A DNA stretch of 64,000 nucleotides. Origin: Doris montereyensis. Lineage: Eukaryota; Mollusca; Gastropoda; Nudibranchia; Dorididae. Location: the NCBI GenBank assembly GCA_037039925.1, contig JAXRKP010001141.1, positions 16,001 through 80,000 on the forward strand. The letters are read 5' to 3'. Position numbers and translations under genes: made by a program. Shown one piece after another: positions 12,080 through 27,451 of the stretch. Under the pieces are notes generated by a model. It saw only the letters and a list, made by a program, of their open reading frames with translations. It ran no database searches and was not told where the DNA came from. Numbering within the stretch: position 1 is the first letter of the stretch; the number at the start of each line of letters is the position of its first letter.

Positions 12080-12339
12080 CAAAAGTTTGTGAATTTCATG
12101 CAACTGTGTGGTGTTTTTCCCAAACGAGCGTTATGTCCAAACTGTGCGTGAAAATTAACGAGCGTGACAAAAGAGAAGACACAATCTACACACTCTAGTC
12201 ACACGAGACCCAAGCACTTTGCTCTCGATCTCGGTGAGTACATGTGGCGCAGAAAGCAGCCTGTCCAAAAGGAGATATTCTTGAATCTCCTTCAAGATAT
12301 AGGACAGGTTTACCCAGGGCCGGACATCTGAAGGTGTGC

Positions 12340-12680
12340 AAAATATGTTCTATTGCTAACTATCCATCAACCATCCCCTACCCTGCTCCCTTAACCTGAC
12401 ACATAAGCTCCCACTGAACGACCCCACCCCCTCCCCCCAGCACGCGAGGCAAGCGTAGGCTGCCAGCAAAACGCATAGCAATAGTTTTGTTGCTAGGGGT
12501 GAAAATATGTGTTTTATTGTTAACCATCTATCAACCATCCCTTAACCTGACACATAAGCTCCACCTCAACGACCCCCCCCCACCCCCACAAACCTGCTAC
12601 CCCCGCCCCAACCCCATATCTGAGGCAAGCATGTTGCCGGGGAAATGCATAGCAAGAGCTTTCTTGCTAGGCATTCCGTA
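12340..12680 (+). repeat. tandem duplication of about 165 bp
   Basis: The block 'aaccatc...taacctgacacataagct...gaggcaagc' occurs twice, at about 12355-12510 and 12520-12680, with C-rich runs inside and some 15% divergence. No coding sense. Confidence 0.75.
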
Positions 12681-15600
12681 GAGTTTAAGCAGGGGAAAAA
12701 TCTTAAATTTTTGGTTGCCGACAGTGAAACCAGTGAGAAAGAAAGAAGATGGCCGCTGTGTGCAGGCTGTAGACTGTATTTTCTCTAGGGATTATTGTAT
12801 CTAAAAAATATTTTTTTACATTGAAATATGTGCGAGAATAATGTGTAAAGATGGTTTGATAAGAATTATCTTTACTATATATTGAATTAAAGTGACGAGC
12901 GGGGAAAAAAACAATAACCCGATCATGGAAGTCCTACCCACAACTAATCTAGCATTAAACCTTCATTTCCATTGTCACATTTCCTATCTGTAGATAGATG
13001 TAGATTTAGCACAGCGTACAAAACTCATCCCTCTTAGTTGGCCGACGGGGTCATGCTGACCGAGGTCAGCAAAGGCCGCTAGGTAGCGTTCACTCCCTGT
13101 TAGCTTTGCCGCACTTAACAGTAATTTATAGGTCCAATTAATCAGTTATTATCTGGCTAAGATAGCCATCGACAGTAAATGTGAATGCTTCCCCAACTTT
13201 AAAGAGAGTGCTGCGATATAGACTGATGAAAGAAAATTATCAAGAAGCATTTCGTTTCCACACAAACTAGGCCCCAATTAGGTCCATTATTTCAGTACAA
13301 TAACAGACATAGAGTATTAAGTAAAACACTTTAACACAAAACCTACAAGGCGAATGCCATCATACTTTCACAAAGAAGGACAATACATACAGGTATGTGT
13401 TAACAAAAAGAAAATTTTGCGGTCATCAGTATGAACAGAACAATACCGATTTTTTTTAGTACTCCAAAAATGAGACTAACGGGAACAAACAATATCATCG
13501 AAGGAGTAACTCTTACAACACAATGAAATAAGATGATACTTGCAGGTAGATCTGCGTGCATTAACCAGGAGGCTATTGTCTAGTATTTGTGCATTCATTA
13601 TAATGAAATTCATTCTGATTTGTGAGTTTATAATGCCTCGTTCTCGTCTCTATCCTTGCAATTGACTAGTGACAGCTTTCCGTTCCCTGTTCACCCAGCC
13701 CAAATTTGTACTGTCGTATATGTGGGGTGCAATGGTGCTCTAAAATGATAAATGCTGTTTTGGGATGGTTTTGTTTGGAAAGCTTTGTCTATACCTGCTC
13801 ATGTATGTGTCTCTATCCTGTTGAATGTCATTAATTGAATTTTCATCAATTGTCTTTGAGTGTGAATTGCTTTGTGACTTTACTAAGTGTTTTGTTGATA
13901 TTGATGAAAACCAACGCGATCATGTGTGCTTCATCAATAAATAAATCGGGCAATGTGTACATGTCATTATCTGTGTGACGATTGTTTGCGTAAGATCTGT
14001 GTAAACTTTTTCTTGTTACAAGCATTTATGACAGTGTTTGCCAATAAAAGTTCGACTGGTATGCTTGTGATGTGATTCTGTGTTTGGAAAGAAAGGATGT
14101 TGCAATGGAACCCGACCTAAGTGTGAGTTTTTCATATATATATGTTATTTGTGATAATTTATGCTTTAAATGAGAATTTCTGATTCTCCAGGGTGTGATC
14201 CATGCTAGATTTATTTGAAAAAAAATAAGAGGGGTCAATAAAAATCAATTGGGTGAATAAGGAAAATCGGTTAAAAATGATTTACACTCAAGGGAAACAC
14301 ATTGCATGTGTACTTAACTCAGGCAAAAAGGGAGCAGGTGGAGGAAGAACGTTATAACTTTGTAATGGTTTGTGACGGCAAATTAATTTTTAATAGCCTA
14401 CACAATGAAGTGCGATGAATCTTTAAAATAAACTCATTTTCGTTAACTATGTCTGTAATTTTTTAGCAATTAGATAAAATATAATAGCCAAAGCAAAACA
14501 AAAACCATACAAAGATTTATTAAAATGTTTTTATCAGACATGTCAATAATCCAAGGGAGAAATGATACTTTCACAGAGAACAGACAAGAAGTTGATGCTG
14601 TAGACCTACTAGAAACAAAAGGCTGAGACAATCAGTGTGAGAGAAGCGATGTTATAATGAGATAAAACAGCGCATTCTTTTATAAAAAATCTCAACGGGG
14701 CGATCAGCTACCCAGGAATCCAGCTGACTGTGCTTGGCCCCTGACAGGTGAGCACACGTGAGTAATTAAAATGAGTTTTGCCGGCCACAACAAAGAGGAA
14801 CAATTTGCTAATTCGACGCTGTGCTAGATCTAGGTGCCACTAGATCTAGAGATAGGTTCTATATATCTAAACTATAAACTATAGACTATAAACAAGAAGC
14901 CATACTACATTACCATAAAATATAATACTGATAATGCCTACCTGAGAGGGGCTAACACTAACATTTCCATGGCCTCTAAATATGACAGATGCATGTCCAG
15001 TTGTCTGGGACCGAAGAAAGTGCCTTAAAATGAGAGCCATGTTTCTTATTTGTTCGCTGGGTGTCAACTAGTACAGAAATTGTTTTTCCTTCTAGTCTAC
15101 TGTACTTTGAGTGTTCAATGACACTTTGTCAGCCAGACGTGCCGACAGTCTTGTGTAAAACTTATGTAAATTAAATATAAGAGTAACTTCCCTTGTCTTC
15201 CAAATGGGACTTTCCGTTGTAAAGAATGGAAACGAAGATTTTCCAATGTGGCTGAGAAAGAGAAAGTAGACCTTGGATGCTACTGTAGGTATTCAATCTC
15301 CAACGTCAGCCTTCCCACATATATGAGGCTTTGAATACTTTGATATAAATCAAATAGAAGCTGATTCTGCAATCTGAATCCTTGACTCATAGATCTAGAT
15401 ATATAGATCTATCTAATCTAGATATTTCCTCTAGAGAATCTCCAGCGTAGAACTTAGTTTTAGTTTGGAACTAAGAGTAAGAACTAGAATATTAGATCTA
15501 GATCCTGAGTTATGTCTGGATATCTGATATATATTATGCACATGATGTATTATGAGAATACTCACTGAGATCTAGAAAATAATGATGATGATGTACATTC

Positions 15601-15950
15601 CCCTTTACTTTTTCGAAGTGACTATTCGAGTATTCACCATTAATGGCGATTACCCAAGAATTAAAAAATGCTATTCCACAGTAGTATCGTAAGTACAGTC
15701 ATATATGCTAAGGACGAATTGAAGATCATTTCGCCAATTTCGGTTCTCGAGTTCGTGCTCTTGATAAGCTGCTTTAGGCATGCTCTCTCTCTCTTTCTAT
15801 TTCTGTTTATTAATCAGCAGAGGTCTATCCCGCAGATGAGTGTCATGTGTGTGTGTGTGTGTTTCTATCTTTCTCGGTCTTGTGTTTCTCTCTTTTCTCT
15901 TTCCCATTCTAGTGGGTATTTGATTTGTTTGTTTTGATTTACAATACATA
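12681..15950. other. intergenic stretch without a recognised gene
   Basis: AT-rich with occasional CpG islands of a few tens of bases (about 13030-13100 and 14690-14830). The motif 'tagatctaga' recurs at 14825-14850 and 15390-15500, as elsewhere in the window. No ORF, RNA gene or repeat family could be named. Confidence 0.4.
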
Positions 15951-15954
15951 CATC

Positions 15955-16085
15955 CACAACTAGGGTGATCTCTGGTTTTTTGGTAGGATTTTTAATTTTC
16001 CCCAGCAGCCAAGGGATCTTTAACGGGCACAGAGTGTTGTGATCTGCACATGGGATCTCCTTTTTATCGTCTGTCTCTGATGGCA
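15955..16085 (-). mobile_element. SINE-1 body fragment
   Basis: The block 'aagggatctttaacgggcac...tctgcacatgggatctcctttttat' matches the bodies at 24480-24600 and 26300-26420. The tRNA-like head is absent here. Confidence 0.6.
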
Positions 16086-16089
16086 TTTA

Positions 16090-17693
<1,604 letters not shown>

Positions 17694-17821
17694 CCCTTGT
17701 GTTGAGAGGCCAACACCTTGCTTCTAGACTACTGAGTCCCCCACTCTCATGGGAGGTTGATGGGTACAACTGGTAGGTCGTGCTGCTTTCCTTTTTTCAT
17801 TTATCTATCATCTTGCTCTCT

Positions 17822-17822
17822 C

Positions 17823-17884
<62 letters not shown>

Positions 17885-17890
17885 TGTCTC
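17822..17890 (+). repeat. (CT)n microsatellite
   Basis: About 30 CT units with a C-rich edge. Confidence 0.95.
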
Positions 17891-18019
17891 CTGCTCTCTC
17901 TTTCTCTCTCACGGCATTACTTATTAATATTCATTGTTCAAGAAAATGACTGTCGTTGGCAGATGAATGAGCTTGCTATACTGTAACCTCATGAAGGCCA
18001 TTCCAATGTCAGCTGTGTA

Positions 18020-18720
18020 GAAGAAGAGACAGAGGGGAAGGGGGGAGCACATTGCAGATTGAGAAAGATAAGAAGAAGAAAGAGAAGGTGGAGCACACAG
18101 CAGATTGAGAAAGATAGGAAGGAGAGAAAGGGGGAACACACAGCAAATTGAGAAAGATAGGAAGGAGGGGGGGGGGGGAAACACACAACAGATTGAGAAA
18201 AATAGGAGGGAGAGAGGGGGAGTGGGGGCACAAAGCAGACTGGGAAAGATATGAAGGAGAGAGAGGGGCGGGTGAGCACATATCAGACTGAGAAAGATAG
18301 AAAGGAGAAACTGAGGGGGAAACACACAGCAGATTGAGAAAGATAGGAAGGAGAGAGGGAGAGGGGGGGGGGCACACAGCAGATTGGGAAAGATAGGAAG
18401 GAGAGGGGGAGGGAAAGCACACAGCAGATTGAGAAAGATAGGAAGGAGAGGGGGAGGACACAGCAAATTGAGAAAGATAGGAAGGAGAGAGAGGAGAGGA
18501 TGGAGGGGGGCACACAGCAGATTGAGAAATATAGAAAGGAGGGAGAGGCGGAGCACACAGCAGATTGAGAAAGATAGGAAGGGGAGGGGCAGGGGAGCAC
18601 ACAACAGATTGAGAAGGAGAGAAAAGAGGGGGAAGAGAGCACACAGCAGATTGAGAAAGATAGGAGGGGAGCATGCAGCAGATTGAGAAAGATAGGAAGG
18701 AGAGAGAGAGGTGGGGGGAT
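18020..18720 (+). repeat. minisatellite, unit about 44 bp, around 15 copies
   Basis: Units of the form 'gcacacagcagattgagaaa' + 'gataggaagga' + a G/A-rich spacer of variable length repeat through the block. The purine-rich spacer (gagaggggga and similar) varies most. Both strands stay open over long frames, which is a repeat artefact. Confidence 0.95.
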
Positions 18721-19014
18721 CGATGTTTCAATGAAATTATCGAAATCGGGTGGGAGGGGGGTTGTTATAGGGTATAAAAGTCCAATGACAACACGGTATT
18801 ACCAATAGATGTTGAAATTTAAAATGACTACCAAGTCTTCTATTTGTCATGAACCGGGATCACACTGCGGACCATCATTTATTATTACTGATGAATAATG
18901 AATAGTGCCAAGATCCAGTTATAGTTATAGCGAATAGTTTTGGCCTATTTTTTTATTAGTATAAAATCATTGTGTCTGTGCAACTGAATGGACATTAGAC
19001 TTTACCTTTAGCCA

Positions 19015-21990
19015 TACAGGACACTGGTTTGTCACATACTTTACCTCTAGCCAGACAGGACACTGGTGTGTCACATACTTTACCTCTAGCCAGACAGGAC
19101 ACTGGTGTGTCACATACTTTACCTCTAGCCAGATATGACACTGGTTTGTCACATACTTTACCTTTAGCCAGACAGGACACTGGTTTGTCACACTGGTCTG
19201 TCACATACTTTACCTCTAGCCAGACAGGACACTGGTTTGTCACATACTTTACCTCCTAGCCAGACAGGACACTGGTTTGTCACATACTTTACCTCTAGCC
19301 AGACAGGACACTGGTTTGTCATACTTTACCTCTAGCCAGACAGGACACTGGTTTGTCACATACTTTACCTCTAGCCAGACAGGACACTGGTTTGTCACAT
19401 ACTTTACCTCTAGCCAGACAGGACACTGGTTTGTCAATGTCACATACTTTACCTTACCTCTAGCCAGACAGGACACTGGTTTGTCACATACTTTACCTCT
19501 AGCCAGACAGGACACTGGTTTGTCAAATACTTTACCTCTAGCCAGACAGGACACTGGTTTGTCAATGTCACATGCTTTACCTCTAGCCAGACAGGACACT
19601 GGTTTGTCACATACTTTACCTCTAGCCAGACATGACACTGGTTTGTCACATTTTCTACCTCTAGCCATACAGGACACTGGTTTGTCACATACTTTACCTT
19701 TAGCCAGACAGGACACTGGTTTGTCACATTTTCTACCTCTAGCCATACAGGACACTGGTTTGTCACATACTTTACCTCTAGCCAGACATGACACTGGTTT
19801 GTCACATACTTTACCTTTAGCCAGACAGGACACTGGTTTGTCACATACTTTACCTTTAGCCCAGACATGACACTGGTTTGTCACATACTTTACCTTTAGC
19901 CAGACATGACACTGGTTTGTCACATTTTTTACCTCTAGCCAGACACTGGTTTGTCACATTTTTTACCTCTAGCCAGACAGGACACTGGTTTGTCACTTTA
20001 TGTTTTTACCTTTAGCCAGATGGGACACTGGTTTGTCACATACTTTACCTTTAGCCAGACAGGACACTGGTTTGTCACATACTTTACCTTTAGCCAGACA
20101 GGACGCTGGTTTGTCACATACTTTACCTCTAGACAGGACACTGGTTTGACACCTCTGGACACTGGTTTTGTCACATACTTTACCTTTAGCCAGACAGGAC
20201 ACTGGTTTGTCACATACTTTACCTTTAGCCAGACATGACACTGGTTTGTCACATACTTTACCTTTAGACCAGACATGACACTGGTTTGTCACATACTTTA
20301 CCTTTAGCCAGACAGGACACTGATTTGTCACATACTTTACCTTTAGCCAGACATGACACTGGTTTGTCACATACTTTACCTTTAGCCAGACATGACACTG
20401 GTTTGTCACATACTTTACCTTTAGCCAGACAGGACGCTGGTTTGTCACATACTTTACCTCTAGCCAGACATGACACTGGTTTGTCACATACTTTACCTTT
20501 AGCCAGACAGGACACTGGTTTGTCACATACTTTACCTTTAGCCAGACAGGACACTGGTTTGTCACATACTTTACCTCTAGCCAGACAGGACACTGGTTTG
20601 TCACATACTTTACCTCTAGCCAGACAGGACACTGGTTTGTCACATACTTTACCTCTAGCCAGACAGGACACTGGTTTGTCACATACTTTACCTCTAGCCA
20701 GACAGGACACTGGTTTGTCACATTTCTACCTCTAGCCAGACAGGACACTGGTTTGTCACATTTTTACCTCTAGCCAGACAGGACACTGGTTTGTCACATA
20801 CTTTACCTCTAGCCAGACAGGACACTGGTTTGTCACATTTTACCTCTAGCCAGACAGGACACTGGTTTGTCACATTTTTACCTCTAGCCAGACATGACAC
20901 TGGTTTGTCACATTTTTACCTCTAGCCAGACATGACACTGGTTTGTCACATTTTTACCTCTAGCCAGACATGACACTGGTTTGTCACATTTTTACCTCTA
21001 GCCAGACATGACACTGGTTTGTCACATTTTTACCTCTAGCCAGACATGACACTGGTTTGTCAGGACACTGGTTTGTCACATTTTTACCTCTAGCCACTGG
21101 TTTGTCATTTTTACCTCTAGACATGACACTGGTTTGTCACATTTTCTACCTCTAGCCAGACAGGACACTGGTTTGTCACATTTTTTACCTCTAGCCAGAC
21201 ATGACACTGGTTTGTCACATTTAGCCAAACAGACACTACTGGCTTGTCACATCTAGCCAGACAGGACACTGGTTTGTCACATTTTTTACCTCTAGCCAGA
21301 CAGGACACTGGTTTGTCACATTTTTTACCTCTAGCCAGACATGACACTGGTTTGTCATTTCTACCTCTAGCCAGACAGGACACTGGTTTGTCACATTTAC
21401 CTCTAGCCAGACAGGACACTGGTTTGTCACATTTTACCTCTTTAGACAGGATGCTCGTTTGTCACATTTTTTACCTCTAGCCATACAGGAGACTGGTTTG
21501 TCACATTTTTACCTCTAGCCAGACAGGACACTGGTTTGTCACATGTTTTTACCTCTAGCCAGACAGGACACTGGTCTGTCACATTTTTTACCTCTAGCCA
21601 GACAGGACACTGGTTTGTCACATGTTTTTACCTCTAGCCAGACAGGACACTGGTTTGTCACATTTTTTACCTCTAGCCAGACAGGACACTGGTTTGTTAC
21701 ATTTTTGACCTCTAGCCAGACAGGACACTGGTCTGTCACATACTTTACCTTTAGCCAGACATGACACTGGTTTGTCAAATACTTTACCTTTAGCCAAACA
21801 GTACACTGGCTTGTCGCATACTTTACCTCTAGCCAGACAGGATGCTCGTTTGTCACATTTTTTACCTCTAGCCAGACAGGACACTGGTTTGTCACATGTT
21901 TTTACCTCTAGCCAGATGGGAAACTGGCTTGTCACATACTTTACCTCTAGCCAGACAGGACACTGATTTGTCGCATACTTCACCTTTACC
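19015..21990 (+). repeat. 3-kb minisatellite, unit about 39 bp, over 70 copies
   Basis: The consensus unit reads 'gacactggtttgtcacatac' then 'tttacctctagccagacag'. Three blocks differ. From 19015 to about 20720 most units carry 'catactttacc'. From about 20720 to 21740 they carry the shorter 'catttttacc' or 'cattttttacc', with a run of near-identical 38-bp units at 20880-21050. After 21740 the 'catactttacc' form returns. A ctc/ctt polymorphism and an aggac/atgac polymorphism also run in patches. Because 39 is a multiple of 3, all frames stay open in pieces, giving false repeat proteins. The array ends about 50 bp before the CUTC start codon, so it occupies that gene's promoter or 5' untranslated region. 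Confidence 0.97.
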
Positions 21991-22037
21991 TCTAACCAAC
22001 AGGTCTGTAGGAATATTGAGGGAAGAAAACAGAAGAC

Positions 22038-25000
22038 ATGGAAGTGTGTGTTGATTCGGCTCGCTCAGCAATAAATGCACAGGATGGAGGTAGATGTTTA
22101 TGCCTTTTTTTTGGCATACATTTTAATTTCTTATATTTTTTCAGCTGTGAACGAACAGGATAATAAACTGTAAAAGAAATTAAATCCATTAAATATGTGA
22201 CTTAAATGGGTACTACTAGCTCATAAAAGTGGTTCTTCAAATCTTTGAGTCTACTCCAGTGTGTGCTAATGCGCTTTGATTTTGTATCATTTGTCACTTT
22301 GTAGTTCATAAATCAATGTGACCTTCAATTCAGTTTAGTTATGATTTGGGAATCTTTATTTCAGGAGCATCAAGACTCGAACTGTGTGCCAATCTTACAG
22401 AGGGTGGAATAACACCAAGTTTAGGTAAGTAAATTTCTAATAGAATAAAGTGTAAGGGGCATGAGGGAGGGAGGGGCTGCTGTTATTGTCACGAAGAGGT
22501 GAACAAAGCATGAATTTTGTGCAAGTAAAAGAACTTCAATCATTTTAATTATGATGAGAATTGAATTTATCACTATATATCACAAAAACTCTAGTCATCG
22601 GAATTGAAACTTTTGATTATCTGTGCAGACAGATTTCCAGTACATTATGTTAACTTTTGTTACATTCCATATGGTTTCTTGAGTTATGGTTTATGAACAA
22701 TCTTACTGATTAATCTAATGTGAGAAGCAACAATAAGTGACAACTCTCCCATAGAAGACGGAACAGATACATGATGTTCCGGGTATAACCCTTTATGAGA
22801 AACAAACAGGCAATGATTAAAATCTATGTATATAACAATAAACACAGAGAAATACCAAGAAAAATAAGAGATGTGGCAATGTATTCTAACTAGGTGGCCT
22901 TATAAACTACCAGAGCAAATACAACAGGGGAATGAAGTCAGAAGTATTCACTTGACCGCTTTGTGTGGAGGATGTTTTAATGAGTCATCATTTATTGACT
23001 TGACGAACACAATGGAGACAAATCTGACTAAAGATCATTTTTGTTGCGGATCACAGCATCATTTTGGGGGGGGGGGGGCTCAAGTGACAAGTGCTCATGA
23101 CTGACACTGAGCTTTACATGAAATTTTACTAGATGGCCAGTGTTGCTTCATGCTTCATCTTATTCTGTTTTGCACACTCACTCTAGAGACATACAATCCT
23201 TTACGTATATTAGATACGATTATCACAAGCACTAGTGCTTTTCATGAAGCATATTGAAGGTAGGAGTATTCATTTTGAAAAATCGAGGCTAGTAGTACAG
23301 TTGTATATTTAAGGAAAATTTAATATCCTAAAATCCTTTTTTATATTTATAAAAGCATGTATTGTTACGAAGTATGTGTTTTAATAGTGTGTACATGTAT
23401 ATGGCAGAGATTAATGCATTAAAATATGTGTTTCCCAATATGTTAACTTATATCTGTTGCTACATTCCACATGGTTTCTTGAGTTATGGTTTATGAACAA
23501 TCTTACTGAATAATATAATGTGGTAATCCTTAATGGATTGCAGGAGATGATGTATGAATTCAACTGTGGAGCACATTTTCCTGTCTTTATCAATGTAGGG
23601 AAATGAATTTACAAAAATGGCACTTAAGATACAATGCCCTGCAATTCAAAAACAAGAAAACAGATCTGTCAATGATCATTTTACAAAGCTTTTTTTTTAG
23701 ATCTTGTTGCTAACAAATTTTCAAAATGAAATTTCCAGTTCAATATTGTTCCTTCAACATTTCAATGTGTCAGATGTATTGTAAAAACGGTAGTGAAATG
23801 AGAAAGATAACTCTTCTGTGACTGTTGTCCATTATAAAATCGCTTATGCCCCTTGATAATATGTCTTTAAATGACTAACTACTTATTGTCAATCATTAAA
23901 GCACCAGAGTAGTTTTTCTCCCATGCTAAATGCTGTGACTTTAAGCTTTCATTTTAACAAATAGATAAGTATCTCACCTTTTGCTACGAGTATCTCTATA
24001 AATTAGTATAAATACATGTTTAAATAAATGAATATAATATGTTCTCTTTTTGCCTTTTCTAGGCTTGTTGAAAATTGTGAAAAGTCAAGTATCAATTCCT
24101 GTGTTTGTTATGATCCGTCCACGACCTGGTGATTTCTGCTACAATGATATGGAAATGTCTGTGATGAAGGAAGACATAAAGACAATGAAACAGCAGGGAG
24201 CTAATGGATTTGTCTTAGGAATTTTGAATGCGTAAATGCTTAATTGACTAAAGATTTATGATGAAGGTAGTTTGGCTATCATTAAACAATTGCGCATATT
24301 ATTTGCAGTTTACGTGAGACAAACTTGCTCATCACTTACTTAACTCTATAGTCTGCTCTTTTCCTTCGTTTATAGATTTTCTTTAAAGATTAGACATTAA
24401 AGCTGGTACAGCATCTAATTCTATCTGAGTCATGAATTCCAATAGGGGCTGTATTTTTATTTGATTTTACTCACATCCCCAGCTAAGACTAAGGTGATCT
24501 TGGGGATTTTAGTAGGATCAAGGGATCTTTAACATGCACAGAATGTTGTGCTCTGCACACAGGACCTCCTTTTTATGGCCCTTCTCCGATGGGACTAGGC
24601 GAAGATCCAACTACCTGAACCAGGGGAGTAGCTTTTGCTCCAAAAAAAACAGAATTTTTTCCTACCGCCACCAAGGCTTGAACCCATGACCTTTTGATTG
24701 AGAGGCCAACACCTTGCCTTTGGACTACCAAGTCCCTATAACGGTCAGTATCCAGGAGAGTTTGAAAGCATTTTCTTAGAGATGACCTCAACGATCGTTG
24801 ATGATGGTTTGATTAATTATTTTTTTCTTTATTTGAAATGTCGAATAGGTTTTCTCAAATGCGTTGATTCCATTCATTTGTTCTTCTACTACTTCTATAC
24901 GATAACAAGGTTTAATTTGAAAATAATTATTTTTTTCACTTCAGGTTTGTTTAGAATTTTGCACTGTGTGGTTTAGTATCTTTATATTCAGTTATTGAAA

Positions 25001-27405
25001 CTTTGTTTGTATGTCTTTGAGAAACATTTTATGCTTAATTTTTCAGGGACGGCTCAGTTGATCAAAAGAAATGTCAAGAGCTGTTAGGTGAGAGTACGAA
25101 ATAAAGATGGATTAAGATTGAGGAAAAACACCTAAGTATTGATAGAAAGTGCTTAGGTATTTGAAAGAATGACATAAGAATATTAATCCTCATTTTCAAG
25201 TCCTATCTTTTATTTTTAATCATACAACATCATACAATTCACCTCATTAACATATAAACAAAATCATGTCGAAGTTTAAACTGTATTAAGAATATTCAGA
25301 TTAATTTAAAGCATTAAATATTAGGATTTATAATAGGAGTAGGAGAGATGAAAGTATCGGAGGAGTAAAGTTTGAATACTAAGGAATATTGCCATTTCAT
25401 TTGTTTGGTTTGTAACATTGATTTTATTAAATAAGTTCGTTGTTTAATCATGTTTTATGCCACTATTTCTTTCAAGATGAAGTCAAACCATTGCCTGCAA
25501 CTTTTCATAGAGGTAAATCTACACTATAGTTTTTTTTTGTAATGTGTTATAGGGCTAGTCATATCTTTAAAATTGTTATGCCCCATGAAGTGACTAGACA
25601 TTATGTTGTCTGTTTTGGGATTTTTTCATATTTATATAAAGGTGCCGTTGGTGGCTGAGTGGTTAGGCTGCTGGACTTAGGACCATGAGGTCCCAGGTTT
25701 GAATCCTGGCAAAGTAAGGCCCGACGTTGTGTTCTTTAGTCTTAACACACACTTTCCCCACTCAACACAGGTGTAAATGGGTATAAGCACTATATTGGTA
25801 GAAATGATTATCATCAGCCTAACGTCCTGTCCAGGAATTGATTATTATCACCTGTTCTGCTATTTCGCTATCGAAACTGTGCAAAGTTCTGGCTCTATAG
25901 GCCGTAATGGCCCATGAAGGAACCTTACTTATTTTTTATATTTTTATAAGGACATAATGTAAGGGTTCTGGATTAAAACAAAATTATGTATGGACAGGAA
26001 GGATATTTTTTATTAATTTAAATTTGTATTTCACTTTCAGCTATTTGTATTCTTCATCTAAGAAATTCATGTATCTTTTATACAGTAACAATCAAAACAA
26101 TTATTCATTTCCCTATCTTCAGCCATTGATGTAAGCAAGGACGTAATGGAATCCTTATCAGTTATTGTGAGTCTTGGATTTCAAAGAGTTCTCTCCAGCG
26201 GCGGATGTCGTAGTGCTCCGGAGGGCATGGCTGTTTTAGAAAGAATGATTGAAAAGGTGATTTTATCAGTTTGTTGATTTATGTTTAGCTGCATAGTCCA
26301 ACCTCTGAGATGACCTCAAGGATTTTTGGTAGGATTTTAAATTTTGCCCACACTGCCCTTTAATGTGCACAAAGTGGTGTTCTGCACATGGGATCGCCTT
26401 TTTACCATCTATTTTTGATGGCACTTTGTGTTTATTTACCTCCCTGAAGAAGGGGAGTAGGTTTTGCCTGAAAAACTTGAAAAAGTTTTTCAACCTGTCA
26501 TTGAGGCATGAACCAACTACATTTCGATTGAAAGGCAGACACCTTACTCTGGACCGTCAAGTACCCCCCCCCCCCCTCAAACACACACACACTAGGAAAA
26601 GACCTAAAGGGATGGTTAAATTCTTTTATTAATTATTGTTACTTCTTTTAATTGTGAGTTTATCTGTATTGTTTTGTTGATTTTTTTGGGGGAGGGGGCT
26701 GGTTTTTTTAGAATTTGATTTTCTTGTTCTGCAGTGTTTTCCTTTTTTCTCTTGACTTCTGTTGTTCCGAGGAGGTTTGTTTGCTTTGTTTTGGGTTCGT
26801 TTTTGAACCATCACCAACTTTAAGTTCATTTATTTACTCACTGCCAATACCAGCATGTATAAACCATCAAGTAATTTGGTCTTTAGACTGATCTTTGCGC
26901 AACCTGACGCCTCTCATTTTCGCATTCCATATTTTATTCTACTTTTTATTGCCAATACATTTCAATGTTGGTATTTTCTCCATATATATATGTGTATCAT
27001 GTATACAGTATAACAACCATGTTACACCCCAGATGATACAGAGTAGGGACAAAAATGAGATTAAGCCAGTATTCGATACTGAGGTTACACATGTGGGCAT
27101 AAACCCAGGCGACCTAAGACTAATCAGAGAAGGCCGTGTAACCTAGTTAAGGGCTGTCTGAGATTGAGTCTGATGCGCCAGCCCATGCGTTGTGAGTGAG
27201 GGTTCCAACTCTACAAGACTAGATACTTTGCACAATAATTTAAATCTCACATAGATCTACATCCAAGATCTAACAAGCCTTTTGACGTGCATTTGTGCCG
27301 GGCAGATTTAGATCTAGATTCTAGATATATTTAGTGAATGACAAATCCTTAAATTTGAGAGAGAGAGAGAGAGAGAGAGGAGGAGGGAGAAAGAGGGATA
27401 CAGAC

Positions 27406-27451
<46 letters not shown>

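Noticed and set aside
17924..18731. Pro/Ser/Leu-rich minus-strand frames of over 200 codons
   Set aside because: They are translations of the 44-bp G/A-rich minisatellite.
18967..21983. Repeat proteins with units such as TGLSHTLPLARQD or CDKPVSCLARGKV
   Set aside because: The 39-bp unit is divisible by three, so several frames stay open by construction on both strands. No start, splice or composition signal favours one of them.
19015..21990. CRISPR array
   Set aside because: Units repeat without unique spacers, and the context is a eukaryotic nuclear genome.
25650..25710. Possible tRNA-Leu/Ser gene
   Set aside because: A-box and B-box are good, but the 3' half of the acceptor stem and a full cloverleaf are absent, and the sequence continues into a body shared by other copies: a SINE.
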